64,000 nt of DNA from Pampus argenteus (lineage: Eukaryota > Chordata > Actinopteri > Scombriformes > Stromateidae), in assembly GCA_036937835.1 (NCBI GenBank), contig CM072877.1, forward strand, positions 19,439,001 to 19,503,000, given 5' to 3'. This document shows positions 31,901 to 45,268 of this stretch, piece after piece. A program made the translations under genes and the position numbers. The notes beneath the pieces are model-generated. The model was not told the DNA's origin. It did not search any database and saw nothing but the letters and a program-made list of their open reading frames with translations. Each line of letters opens with the position of its first letter. The stretch's first letter is position 1.

Positions 31901-33619
31901 GAGGAATTAGTGCCTGAATTAGTTACTAGTTCAAATGCTGGAATACAAGCAAACACAACCAATACTAGAGTGGTGTTGTTGTTTGCAGTATCCTGTCAGA
32001 GGAATCTGAGAGTCAGACTGAGACGATCGAGCTGATAAAACCTCTGAGATTCCTCAGACAATAACAAACTTTTCCTTTGTTCACAATATAATTAAAAATG
32101 CTTTCTTACTTACTGGTCTTCTTTCTGTCTGTGGCACAAAGCTAGCATGTCGGTGTTGCATTGGTGTTTGTTCTCCTTCTCTTCCTGCTCTCTCTTACTA
32201 ACAGACGCAGACCAGACTGGAGCATGCCCACATAAAGGAGCTTGAGCAGAGCCTGCTCTTTGAAAAGACCAAAGCTGAAAAACTCCAGAGGGATTTAGAG
32301 GACACTAGGGTAATTCTGGCAGGACTCAGATATGATTTAATAATGATACACAGCTTATACTGAAGAAATTAAAGCCTACATGCATACTCAGATTTATCAC
32401 ATGTTGCTTCCCTCATTGTCAACATTGTTCCTGAGCTTTTCTAATCACTCAGGTCTATCGCTCTGAACAATATGCATGTGTGCATGATTGCTAATTGAAA
32501 GATATTGTTTGGAAAGGCCTGTGCTTTTTTAACAATGCTGGCCGGCATTGTTTTTCATTTTTCTTGTTGTCAATAAGTCCAATGAAAACACCAAAACCAA
32601 CAATAGACAAGTTTGTATCTAAATGTAGTGCTCATTTTAACCAGATTATAAGAAAATCATTCAAACCAAATCCATATTTCCATCCAATACTGAAATATGA
32701 ATATTTAGTTATTTAGAGAAAGAGGCAACAACAAATATGACGTTTATGTTTGTCTTTATTATTTTCATGTCACACGATAACTGTATTTATTAAATGTTAA
32801 TTTGTATAGGGATAAACGTATATCATAGACTCAAGATGAGCCTTTAAAACACACAAAACTCACAAGACGTATACATACACTAAAGCACAAAACACAAAAC
32901 CCACGTGAAAATACATTCAAAAATATATTTTACAAATACAAGCACCAGATAACTCACGACTACACTGACTGATTCCTCTTTAAAAGCACGTTCAACTACT
33001 TGAAAGTCTGTCTTACATTCAGGTTTGTTTATGAATAAAAACGGGTGGATGGAAACACATGCCTCAGGTCCATCACTTTATTTTCACTGTAGGTGGCCAC
33101 CGTGTCCGAGCGCTCCAGGATCATGGAGCTGGAGAGGGAGGTGGCAGACCTCCAGCTCAGGCTGCGGGCGTCCCAGCAGAAAGAGGATGCTGTGTCTCTG
33201 TCCCAGCAACAGATGAGCAGCCTGAAGGCCCAGGCTCAGTCCCAGGAGAAAAAGGTTCAGCACTCGGCTTGTGTCACAGCTACGTAATAATATATCATCT
33301 GATCTGTGGCATGATGGGTAAACCTGGAGGAATAGATGTCATTTCTGTTAACAACCCTCCATTAAGCCACTAATGTAAATAGTCATATGTCCTTGTTTTT
33401 GAATGGTTTGTTTAAACTACTGTGATACTGAATAATTTATGGCTCTTCTCAGATGTACATGTGTACTGTATGTTTTACACTGTATGTCTCCAACAGATCA
33501 GTGAGCTGAGTGTCGACCTGGAGAGCAAACAGAAAGAGTTTCAGTCCATACAAGAAGATAAAAGCTCTCTGGAGCAGCAGGTCACCAGCCTGGTAAGAAC
33601 GGAAGAAAGTCTCTATATG

Positions 33620-33650
<31 letters not shown>

Positions 33651-36600
33651 AGAGGAGACGTTTAAAAAGGCTCCTTTATCTTTTCTGACTTCACCTACAT
33701 GTTTAAACATAAGATTGTGTTATATAAAACCCCTTTCACACATGCACCTTGTTATATAAATGTGACAAGTTGGTCTCGTGTCTCGTTAATAACAGAATCT
33801 TGTTGCTAAATCGGACCGTTTCCGTTTCATGACGTTCCTGCCATAAAATCAGTTTAAAAAGACACAAAACACTGCGAATAAGCCAGTTTCATCGATGAGA
33901 TTCCTTTATATCGGATACTCTAAGCAGATGGCAGGAAGTGTTTTCCCCCACACTGAGGGCAAGAAAATGAGATAAAAACTAGTCTTTGCATAACATAAAA
34001 ATTGGCGCATTCACAGTGTTTTTTTGGTTAATTAGACTGATTTTATTTCCTTGTGTGTAAGAGATAATATCTGAATGACAAAGTGCACATTTAATATCTT
34101 TCATATTTCCCTGCTGAAGACTTTTTGTGAGTTTGATAACAATAAATTCATAATTTAACTGTCTCAGTTATCATAATACTGACATATGAAGATGCGAGGT
34201 GCATGTCTGTCTTATCTGTAACTGTAGATTTATAGTTCTTTAAATGTGAGGTGTTTTTGCCTGTGGACATCGTGAAAGTGGCCTCATTAAAAGAGGCATT
34301 TTATCCACAAACCGTGTTTTCTGGAGCTCGTCATTACTCCCCCCGGTTAGCTCAAGGTAAAAGAATGTTACTATGCAAGCGATTAGCTTCGAAAGTCAAG
34401 CCGATGTTTCTCCTTTTCAGAGACAAAAGCTCGAGATAGTCGAGGAGGAGAACAGGAAGACAGCAAAGACCATGCAAGGTAAACATCTCAACTGCGTCTT
34501 TGCTTGGTGTAAAATCTGTGTTTTTCTGTGTCCGGTTGAGAGTTTTAATTGATGTTGTCCATCTGTTTTATGACAGAACTGGATCAGATTGTGGAGCAGT
34601 TGAAGAAAGAGCACCGGACCCTGAAAGAGGAGAGTCAGAGCCGAGAGGAAGAGCTGAACGCCCAGTTAACACAGGTAGGGAACTGTACTGTAGTTATGAG
34701 CACTTTTGAGGTACTTGTACCGTTCTTTAGTAGTAAAAAAAGCAGAGAAACTTGTGTGAAAGTATGCAGATTTTTAAAGTTTTTTAAAACTCTGCATGAG
34801 AATATTGAAATAATCACAGCGTCATTCGCTGGTTAAAACAGATGTTGGTGTCTGGAGTGTTTTTATTAGGATTCGGTCTCCAGCAGTGTGGAGGAGCCTC
34901 TCTGTTGCACCAAAACACTGTCGGGGTGCAGAGCTTTACATATGAAACAGAAATACGACAGTTATTTATACATTTTATATTTTAATAAAGTCATTTTCTA
35001 GTGTTGGATAAAGTTTACACATTAGCTCTAATAAAGTTAGGCTCTGGATAATTAAAGGTGGAGTTAAATCTCAGCTCACTAATGGTATCACAAAACATTG
35101 CACGTAGAAAGTGATGAAGTTGCTACAACAAACCGCAGCGTTATCTTACATGTCATCACTTCATGTAACCAGGCTCCTTATTGTTGTTGTTTACACTGTA
35201 CACAAAGACACCAGCCAGCTGTGTTTGCAGCTAACAGCTGATTAATGTGTTGTGTGGATGATGAATCGGTGTGTGTTGGGTTATTTACTGATTCCCACCA
35301 ACATAACTCAGTCTGCGTCTGGCTGTCAACAGTTTTCAACACATTATTGGAAAGGAAATGTAAATATATTTATCCTGAAAATGTCACAACTAAATAATTT
35401 GGCCGTTAAGTAAACGTTCCTTTAATAACACTCCATTATTTTAGTCTTTTCATTCAGATTTATTGAAGCTCTCTGACTGTAACTTTGCCTTCAGGCTACT
35501 GTGATGTTGACATGTTACTAACATACTCGCTCCCATTTGGGTTTAATAAGTTTATGCAATAAGTTAATTTTTTTTTTTTTTCATAAGTCTTATCATCTGT
35601 GGCATCAGACAGCGCTGTGATGTGTTTGTGGTTTTAAAGTTAGCATTATAAAGTTTTGTATTGGCATTTTATGCCTAATTAGATAGTTGACAGTAGAGAA
35701 ATGATAATAAATAAGAGAAGACAGCGGTTAGAAACAGCACCTCTGGGTGCACTGCTTAATAATAATATTCTATAAATAATTTTATTTATCTACCTGAAAT
35801 GTGGGAACCAGGAAATATAACAAGTTTTATTATTCTAGTAGAAATATATTTAGTAGGTTCATTTTAAAACCAAAATATTCAAGTGCATGTTTATCTTCTT
35901 GAAAGCACGTAGTGTATTCAGTGTCGTGTATTTTCATGGAGATTCATGACTTCAGTAATTAATGCTTCTATATTTAACAGCGTCACCGTGGTTCTGTGAC
36001 GGTCATTAAATCGACGTCTGTAACTGGAAACTGGCTCAAAACTGCTCCTGCACAAATGTTTTAAACCCGACGGCACCCGATGCTGTAAACATTTCTTAAC
36101 AAGATGTATTAGAGCTGATAAAAAGTAAAATATTAAAAACTTAAAGCTGCTATAGAGCTCTGATAAACCCACTGTAGCAAACAGCATTTAGCAGCTGAAC
36201 TGATGTTTTTCTCACAAGTCGGTGCAGATCAGAAACAGATCTCGGCAGAAACGTGACTCCAATGAATGACTCAATCTTATTTAGTGTCTGCTGGATGTGT
36301 AAATAAACAATAATGTGCACTAACATGTTTTTCTCAACAACTTTAAGAGGTGATAATATGTCAACGTTGGGCTAAAAACATGCTGCACTGTCCCAAACAG
36401 TCACCAAACGATTAATGCGACTTTAACGATGCTCATTGTGTTTTATAGCCTGACTGATACAGGAGTTTTCATGTTCCTTGTTCTTCCTGTTGATGCAGTT
36501 CGTTCTTTATGACTCGGGCTGCATGTTTGGGCTTGTTGTCATGCAGCAGGATACGTTTGGGACCAATTAGACGCCTCCCTGATGGTGTTACATTATGAAT

Positions 36601-39600
36601 CTAAACCTAAAACTTTTGCACGTCACTGTATATTTGAGAGTTTTAAAAACCATATAATGAAATATTAATTGTCTTTATATCTGTCTATATCTGTCTTAAT
36701 TCTGTTCTCAGTGAACACATGCTGTAGGTAACTTTAAATCCTGCTGCCTCTGTGCATATTCAGCTGTGTTTTTAAAGCTACATTAACACCGTGGTTCTGC
36801 TCATTTAGTATTTATGCTCTTATATTTCTAGCACGCTGTTTTTGCACATGGCAGACGTCTAAATGGAGGAAACAGACAGACTTTCACCACTAAAGCGAGT
36901 TTTTTGTTCTGCTCATTGAACTCATTAAGAGTGGATGTAGACGTGAAACAGCTGAAGAATCGTGAGTTTGACTCAGCAAAGAGAGATTTATACCAACCGG
37001 GGATCTTTCTGGTCTATTAATGGAGTATTTTATTCTTTTAGTGCTCCTGACTTTCCTTTATTTATTTCCTTGGTGCATTAAATTTTGATTCTTAATTGTA
37101 CTAATCTGATTAAAGCTGCTCGTAGTGACGCCTGCAGTTGTAGTGACGTTCAGCTCATTGTTTATCTGTCCAGCTGTAACTTTACTGTTCTGGTTCACTC
37201 TCAGCTCTCATAGCGTCGTTCTCAGAGAAGAAGCTGTAAAAAGCCAAACAGCTACCAGACACAGTTACTGTAGAGCAGCTGGTGAACATAGAGCAGCATT
37301 TAGATGTTTCCCTCAGGAGTTGGTAGAGAGCAGAAACACTGACAGAGAGTGAATATTAGACTTAGATTCAGCAGCTGGACACAAACACGACTCCACATGA
37401 TGATGATGTTGCTGCTGGATGTGGAAGTAAACAACTGTTTACTAACAAGTTCAACATGAACCAAATGTCTCAAGTGTTTATTTACTAATTGCAACAGTCA
37501 ACTGGGTAAGTTAAACTAGACCAGCGGTTCCCTGCTGGTTTTAGCCTCAGGATGCACAGTTTCCCTCAAACATCAGTCACAGTATAAACATCTGCTCAGT
37601 ATATTTCCATCTGCCTGTCAGTGGATTCAAACTCACAACTTACTGGCACAAGTACAATTTAGACTTAAAGATCATAGTCACCAAAGTCTAATAAAACATA
37701 AATATTTCTGACGGTTGTTTTGTGTTCTCACTGCATGTATTACAGTATTTATACATATATGCAAACTTATTAATATGTTTGTTTGTTGATGTTTTCCAGG
37801 CAGCTGAAAAGTCAAAGCAGCTGACCAATGAGAATAAAGCACTGCAGACACAGGTAATCAGCTTTTAACATAACCTGTACACCTACAAGCTAATGTCGTT
37901 AGCTCAAGCTTTTTGCTTGTGTATTTTTGGAGTTTTGCTCTCATCACAGCTCAGTGTGGAGAAACTAAAAGGATGCACACATCCTCAGGATCAGCTCTGT
38001 TGTCTCTTCCTTCTCATCGCCATCTGTAACCTGATATTTGATCATTTCCTCCGTGCTGTCAGTCTGTGGCTCTCTGCTGCCCTCCTGCCTCCGTGTGAGA
38101 TCACGCTGACTTCCTGAGATTAGAGCGGAAGTGAAGCAAATTTGTTTTAAAGCAGACTTGAAAGATTGTAAAATCTTGTCTTTTAAATGCAAATACACTG
38201 ATGAGAGAGGTGCAGATGTGCTTCCAGCCTGCTGCGTCAGGATTAGTAAAAAACATCATTGCCATAATACATTTATGTGTTATAATGTGCGCGTACAGCA
38301 GAGAGAGCAGGAGCACAGACACACTATAGACGCTCTCCATCTGCTTCCTCTACCGTGAGTTGTGATGTAATCCTGCCCGTGTGTTTGTGTGTGTTTGTGT
38401 GTGTGTGTCCAACATCTGTTGAAAGATGATGATTAGTTGACGGTTAATTCACTGTTAAAGTCATTTTTACTCTTATATACTGTTAATATTCATAGTATCT
38501 TCTCATAATTAGTTTATATACTACATTTCTAATCCACAAATCTATATTTTTTCATTCATAAACACCTCATCTAGTTTCCATGAAGCTTTCAGAGAGCAAA
38601 GACAGAAAACAACACACAATCACACTATATTATGATCCTATGTGACATAAAACAGGAGATATAACAGATATCAGATAAATGTTACCTGAAACACTTCATA
38701 TAATGTATGAAAATGTGCAGCAGTTGCACAAAATAAAAAAAAAGGATTGTTTTCTCTTTTTTGGTTTTTAAATATATTTGTGGGGCATTTTATGCATTTA
38801 TTATACAGTGACATTTGCGAGATGAGGAACCGCAAACATTACAGATACGTGGTCTGTCAATAGGCTGCGAGGTGCCGCAAAATAGTTCAGTTTTCTGTTA
38901 ATCTGAAAAGTTTCATTCCTCTACCATGAAGATATCTCATCATGAAGAATATCTTCGGTTATCGACTGACGCCATCTTGAGCTTTGATCAACATTTTTCA
39001 GTATTTTCTGACATTTTCTAGACAAAACAACTGACAGCGTTGGACTGATGATCAGCAGTTTGATTGTTACCTTGTCTTCAGGAGAACTAGTTTTCTAGTT
39101 TTCTGAACGGTTAATTGAGAAAATGACAGATTAAACAATAATGAAAGGACACGTCTTAAACAGTAAAGTATGAATGACAGCTTGTTTTTATCAGGCCTTT
39201 GTGATACAAAGCAAAGCAGTCGATTTCTGTGAGTCACGTTAAGCATTGTGAATGAAAGGCTGTTAGAGGAGTGTTTGTACATGCGGTGGGGAGCGAGCAG
39301 CGGGGAGGTGGGGGATGAATCTGCCTTACATAACAGAAGCTCTTGGCTTCTTTAACCCGCCTGTGAGGGAGGGAGGGCGGCTGCTGAGGCGACACGCTCT
39401 CCATTTCCCTCTCACAGCCGTGCATGGTGGGGGATCAGAGCTGATGCTTTATTGATGCCCAGCTCGTGTGGGTCTGTGTGCATGTTACAGACAGAAGGAG
39501 AGTGCTTGCATAGCAACAACACTGCTCTTGTTTAGCAGGGGAACATTTGTTGAAATCTGACAGTGGTGAGCTGTGCAGGTATGGACGTAGCTGCTCTGCA

Positions 39601-39854
39601 TCAGGGTTACTCCAGCAGCATCTACTTACCTCACTACCAGGTAGGGTGAAACTGAGAGGAAAACCTGGACAGGCCAATAAAAAGCAGTTTAATGTCTTCA
39701 TGTTATTTTGTTAATGAGTCAACTTGATCTAATTAGCTTTTATAAATCTCTGCATTTCTTGTTGTTGATGTCAGGTTTCACGTTGGCACAGATCACGGCT
39801 CGTTTACATTCTGCATGTTTGCACGTGCACGTGTGCAGGACTACTACTGTATGC

Positions 39855-39899
<45 letters not shown>

Positions 39900-41236
39900 C
39901 TCTGAGGTGTAGATAAATACTGAGGTGATTAAAAAGTCAGAAACTCACATGCAAGACAGCAGAAACGGTGTTGAAACACCCTTAACATGTGTTTTTAATT
40001 ATACCTGATGTTAGTGACAGCGAAGGCATTGATTGTCTGTCCTAATTACTTATTGATTATTTCTATTTTAAAGAGGTCACACAGAGCGCTGAGTGTATTT
40101 TAAAAGCAGTTTAAACTGTCAGAAATGATTTCTGCATGTTTGTTTTTAATCTTTAATCTAATTTTAACATCCTGCTGAAATGAGAACAAAAAGTTTGCTA
40201 ACGAGGAGGCTTGTTTTTTTATTTTTCCATCAAAAATAAAAGTACATTGATGTTTCTGATCAGTTTACATCCTGCATCGATTAATCTGCTGATTATTTTC
40301 TCAATGAATCGTTGGTCTTATATAACATCATCCAACCACTAAAATATTCAGTTCACTACAACAATAAGACGAGGAAAAGTGACACATCTTCACATTTGAG
40401 AGCCTTAAAAAAAGAAATTGTTTGTTTTTGATCCTTAAAATCAAAATAGTTGCTTATTTAATTTTCATTGATGCAATAATAAATCGTTATTTTTGACCCT
40501 TTTTCTTTCTTTTCCTCCTTCTTGTATCTGTTACTGTCCAGCTTGAGGCTTTGAAACAGCAGAACTGCAAATACCAGGATGAGCTGAGTCTGTCTAAAGA
40601 GCGGAGCAGCTCAGAGAACCAGCGTATCGGAGTCCTCTGCAAGGAAATGTAAGTGCTCATCACAACCAGTGTGTTTTGTCCTTTAAAGGTGACCCTGAGC
40701 AGCCACGGTGTGTGTGTGGTGACTTTGTCCTGGAGCAGCTACACTGATGACTAAAAAGCCAGTCGAGCTCTAATTCAACACAAAGACAGGATTGTATGCA
40801 AATGTATCTGGATTTAATTTCCTTTAGACAGTATAAACATGTAAAAAATGTCTTTATTGGTCTAACACAGAAATGTGAAGCAGCTACAACTCTCCAGAGA
40901 GAAGCTCACACCAGTAAATATGCTATAAATTGTTGTCTGAAGCCCATAATTATCAGAGGATGTAATTAAGAGTTTCCAAAACGTTTTAGATCGTTGACGT
41001 CAAACTGCATCTTCTTTTATACCAAATTCAAATGCAATAATATAGTTTATAGAATGGATTATTACACACTATAATGTGTATATAATGTATAATATAAAGG
41101 ATTAGTAAGATAAGTGTTAATAATGTAAAATATGTCTTAATAGGAGAAGTTATAATTGACTGACAAATACTGTGCAAGACGTTTATTCCGCGATTATTTT
41201 CATCATCAATTAATCGTTAATCGAATGTTGTAAAAG

Positions 41237-41273
<37 letters not shown>

Positions 41274-41403
41274 GTTTCTCAGATGATGCCTACAGTCTCC
41301 ATCTTTCCTAAAAACATGATCCAGCAGCAGATCTGTGACTGAACAGTTTTTGATGCGCGGTTATAACAGCGTGTTTTTCTGACGTTGAGGTTTATTTATA
41401 GAC

Positions 41404-41442
<39 letters not shown>

Positions 41443-41825
41443 ATTTGCACGTGTGTGGAAGTACACGGCATCTTTACATCTTCCTGCTACCCAGACTCCC
41501 CCCCTCTTGAGTCATCAGCTGTGACATCAGAGCTCCAGATGGATGTAATTGGCTGTATTATTGTCATCAATATGTAGCATGTTGAAGGAGGAGCGAACGT
41601 CAACAAACACACAGTAAAATAAAAGCTGCTTCATCCTCCTCCAGGGGCCGCGAGTCGTCTGCTTTTACACATTTTCTATAAGCAAATCTAACATTTCCAT
41701 AAATAAATCTAATGATGACTTCCTCCACCTCCAGCCTCACAATGTGTTCCTCCATCCTTCCTCAATCTGCCGCTGTTATGTAATCGCTCCGTCTCTCCTC
41801 CTCGGACCGCCTGGCTATGACATCA

Positions 41826-41864
<39 letters not shown>

Positions 41865-43956
41865 GAATCAATGTGTCTTTGTGGCGAAGCTGAAACAGCT
41901 GGACTCACCACAGCTCAGATGTTTCTGTATTTGTGTGTTTTTAATGCTACTGTTTGTCAAATCCTGACGTCTATTTAATATTAACAACATTTCACATATA
42001 ACCTTCATTTCACTGTAATTTCAAGCTTTGGGTATTTACAAATATATAAAATATATATATTTTAAAATTAAGTCCAAACGAACCACTACATCCCAACAGA
42101 TACAGACATTTTTAAGCTGATTTTGATATTTGAAAGTGTAAAACTTCTTGTCACAGCACTTCACTCAGATGAGAGTGTGTCCAAACTTTTGGCTGCTACT
42201 ATAAAATATGAATTAATGAATTCTCTCTGAACCCAAAAACATGATTAATACATCTTTATGATGTATTTATGTGTTTGAGTGAAAAAAGCTGTTTCCTGTT
42301 TATTTATTATAGAGAATACCAGTGATGCAGATATAACAAGTGAGGTGGCAGAAGCATATTTATACAGTGCAGTTCTCCTATAATTCAGCCTCCTGCCTGT
42401 TGTTGGAGTGGAGGATGTTATAGAGGTGTGGTAAATGTAATTATACAGCATGATGGTGCTCAGACTGAGCTATTAGTCACAGCTAACTTCAAATCCCAAG
42501 AATGACCCACATGGAGATAAACGCCTGCAAATCATTTGGTTCCAGCATCCAAAAATATCCAGATACATAAACTGTGTTGTTGCACAGATTACAGGATCAA
42601 CTTTATAATCGCACAACGCCGTTCTCCATACATGAAGATAGATAAACATGAAGATAGATAAACATGAAGGTTGAATCATCTCAGGATGCTTGTGATTATA
42701 TATGATTGTAATTTAACTCGTGTACTGGTCGTTTCATCCTGCTCTGAACGCTCTACTTCCTCCTCGTGATTACGCTCGCTTGTTCGCACGTGCCCAACAG
42801 CCGTCATTGAAGTGTTAGTGATGTCAGAGACTCGACTGTATTCTGTGTCATCTCTACTTTCTGCTTTTTCAGTGAGGAGCTGAAACTGGCCTCCCAGAAG
42901 TCTCAGCATCCTGAGGAGGTAATGACTGATTTCATAAACGAGTCCCTTCATCCTGTCATAGATCAGGGGTCTGTGAAGCCAGAAACAGTGATTTGATTAA
43001 TAGGTATTACGGTGGTGAGGATTGACTTCCAGCTGTGTTCAAGCTCACAAGGGTTTAGCTTCTATTTAAATATCTCTATGTTTGTTTGTGTTTAGGACAG
43101 TAAGAGTCAACATCCAGACACGAAAACCAGGTAAGAAACTCAATATGTTCTTTATATACTCCTATATACGTTTTCTTTTCTTTTCTTTTCTTTTCTTTTC
43201 TTTTCTTTTCTTTTCTTTTCTTTTCTTTTCTTTTCTTTTCTTTTCTTTTCTTTGACGTGTCTCAGCTCAGTAATCAGAGGTTTAATACATCGCAGCCACT
43301 GAAGCTGAGAGTGAATGATTAATAAAGTGTGGATGAGGAGAGATGACAGTTGAGGATCAAAGACGAGTCGGCAGAAATCACAGATGTGGAGGGAGGAAGT
43401 GAAAACGAGGCAGGAGATGTGATTCAGAGAAACAACCTGCTTCACATCCAGGTTCATTTATCAACACGGCTGTGACAGAGATGTCATGTCAGCTGGACGT
43501 CGCTGGTCTGTTATAATTGATTTTGGAGGCAGGAGGTGAAAATCCACTGAGCCACAGCTGAGACACTCGGTTGTGAATTTATATTGAATCACTGGTTCCT
43601 TGCTGTGTTACTATCTGGTTTATGGAGTTGTTAAATCCAGCAGCATTTATGTATTCAAATAAAATGAAAATTTCACAAGTGGAAGAGACATATTGAGGTT
43701 CCTTTTGCCAGACAAACAAAATGATCATATTTAATGATGATTGTTATTGTTATTTTAAGCAGAGGAGCTCGATGTCTGCAGATCCTCTCAAACAAGTTTG
43801 AGTTTGGTGCAGATTGATTGAGTTAATTTACCGTATTCTTTGTTAATCTTTCTATACAGAGAAACCATCTCTAATCAGGAAACAGACTTCCAGAAAACCA
43901 CTGGAGCCTTAATCTCAGACAAAGATCAGGAACTGGAAACTCTGAGGAACGAGGTA

Positions 43957-43994
<38 letters not shown>

Positions 43995-45268
43995 AGCAGT
44001 TTTATTTTAAACTCTCCTTTTATCAGGGTAATCTGAGCTGGATTTATCTGTTTTGTTCCGTCACTGCAGATCGCGGTGCTGCGAGGAGAAAATGCGATGG
44101 CCAAGACGCTGCAGGCGGCCGTGGAGACTTTGGAGAGAGACAAAGCTCAGCTGCAGAGTCGCGTTCACAGTCTAGAGCAAAGGCTCATAGGAACGCAGAC
44201 CTCAGGAGGAGAAGACAGGGAAGCTCCACCCTCAGGTGAGGAGGAGGAGGAGGCGATTATTCGAGCATCCTCGCGACTTGTTTTCTGATTGTTTGTTTGC
44301 TTCTGCAGGCGATGCAGCTCTGGAGCAGCTGAGGGAGGAGAAGGAGTTTGCTGAGGGGCAGGTAAGATCAGGATCAGGTGTCAGGTGTTTAACGTTCGCT
44401 ATCTGTGTCGACATGTTGATGATGTGGGTTTGATTGTGTCCATCAGATCAACTTCCTGAACAGCGTGATAGTCGACCTGCAGCGGAAGAATGAGGAGCTG
44501 AAGGTCAAACTCAAGAAGCTCGCTCTGGCTGAGTTCAACGGCAACGACGGGACCGACGGGTAAGAAATATATAAAACATCAGAGAGTAGACAATTAAACA
44601 ATTAATTAATAATGACAAATACTAATCGTTAGTTGCAGCCTCACAATGCCAGCCAGATTGAATAAATAGTACCAGTTATTGGCTGTCAAGACCAATGTTT
44701 ACAAAACTCTCCACACAAACAAAAAAACAAACAAATCTGCTTAGAAATCAGAGGAAAAAAGACTCCAGAACCTGCCTGAGAATCATCATGTTTTTAGGTT
44801 TTCTTCAGTGTCATTCAGAGATAGTCGTCTCTACATCTGTGGGTACATTGCAAACAGGAAGTAATAATACATAAATCAGCATACTTTTAATAGTGCACAT
44901 TTGCCAAAATATAAACAAATATTGGTTCATACCTGAAACATGATAATCTCCCAAACCGAAGACGAGGAACACAGATGTGCAGATATATCTCCCGTCTTCT
45001 GAAGACTCGTGTCTTTTCTGTTCTCTGTCTCAGTTTTGACAAAAGTGTGTCCAAGCTGGAAAAGAAAGCAACTCCACGTCTGTTCTGCGACATCTGCGAC
45101 TGCTTTGACCGCCACGACACAGAGGACTGTCCCACTCAGGCTCAGAGCCCCGACTCCGTACCTCACTCCACTTATCACGGCAACCCGGCCGACGAGCGCC
45201 CGTACTGCGACATCTGCGAGGCGTTCGGCCACGCCACCGAGTCCTGCAACGATGATCAGACCTTCTAG
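28925..45268 (+). CDS. clip1: CAP-Gly domain-containing linker protein 1 (CLIP-170), short form
   Basis: Coding exons: 28925-29021, 29111-29497, 29585-29718, 29997-30121, 30196-30397, 30602-30799, 30883-30986, 31372-31432, 32205-32309, 33093-33254, 33497-33592, 34421-34478, 34577-34674, 37800-37853, 40542-40648, 42873-42918, 43096-43130, 43860-43953, 44070-44235, 44309-44361, 44447-44559, 45034-45268. All phases agree, giving 909 residues. Two CAP-Gly domains (WVNGNKPGYVQFIG...GKNDGSVAGVRYF; VGGTKAGVVRFLG...GKNDGAVAGTRYF) flank a Ser-rich linker. A coiled coil follows, then two CCHC zinc knuckles (CDICDCFDRHDTEDC; CDICEAFGHATESC) and the C-terminal QTF. CLIP1 tracks growing microtubule ends and recruits dynactin. 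Human CLIP1 is about 1430 residues; most of the difference is central coiled coil not found here. Confidence 0.93.
33619..33649 (+). repeat. ATA trinucleotide repeat in a clip1 intron
   Basis: About ten ATA/ATAATA units, starting some 27 bp after the exon ending at 33592. Confidence 0.8.
34675..37799. other. Long clip1 intron without detectable exon
   Basis: 3.1 kb where the mammalian gene would have its large coiled-coil exon. I looked for open frames with heptad-rich Glu/Lys/Leu sequence flanked by AG and GT and found none. The next introns (37854-40541 and 40649-42872) are also long and show only microsatellites: a TG repeat at about 39857-39890, an AAC repeat at about 41239-41272, and GT repeats at about 41407-41437 and 41829-41862. 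Confidence 0.5.
43166..43254 (+). repeat. TTTTC pentanucleotide microsatellite in a clip1 intron
   Basis: About 17 perfect TTTTC units, roughly 35 bp after the donor of the exon ending at 43130. The strand is entirely pyrimidine over this stretch. Confidence 0.95.
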
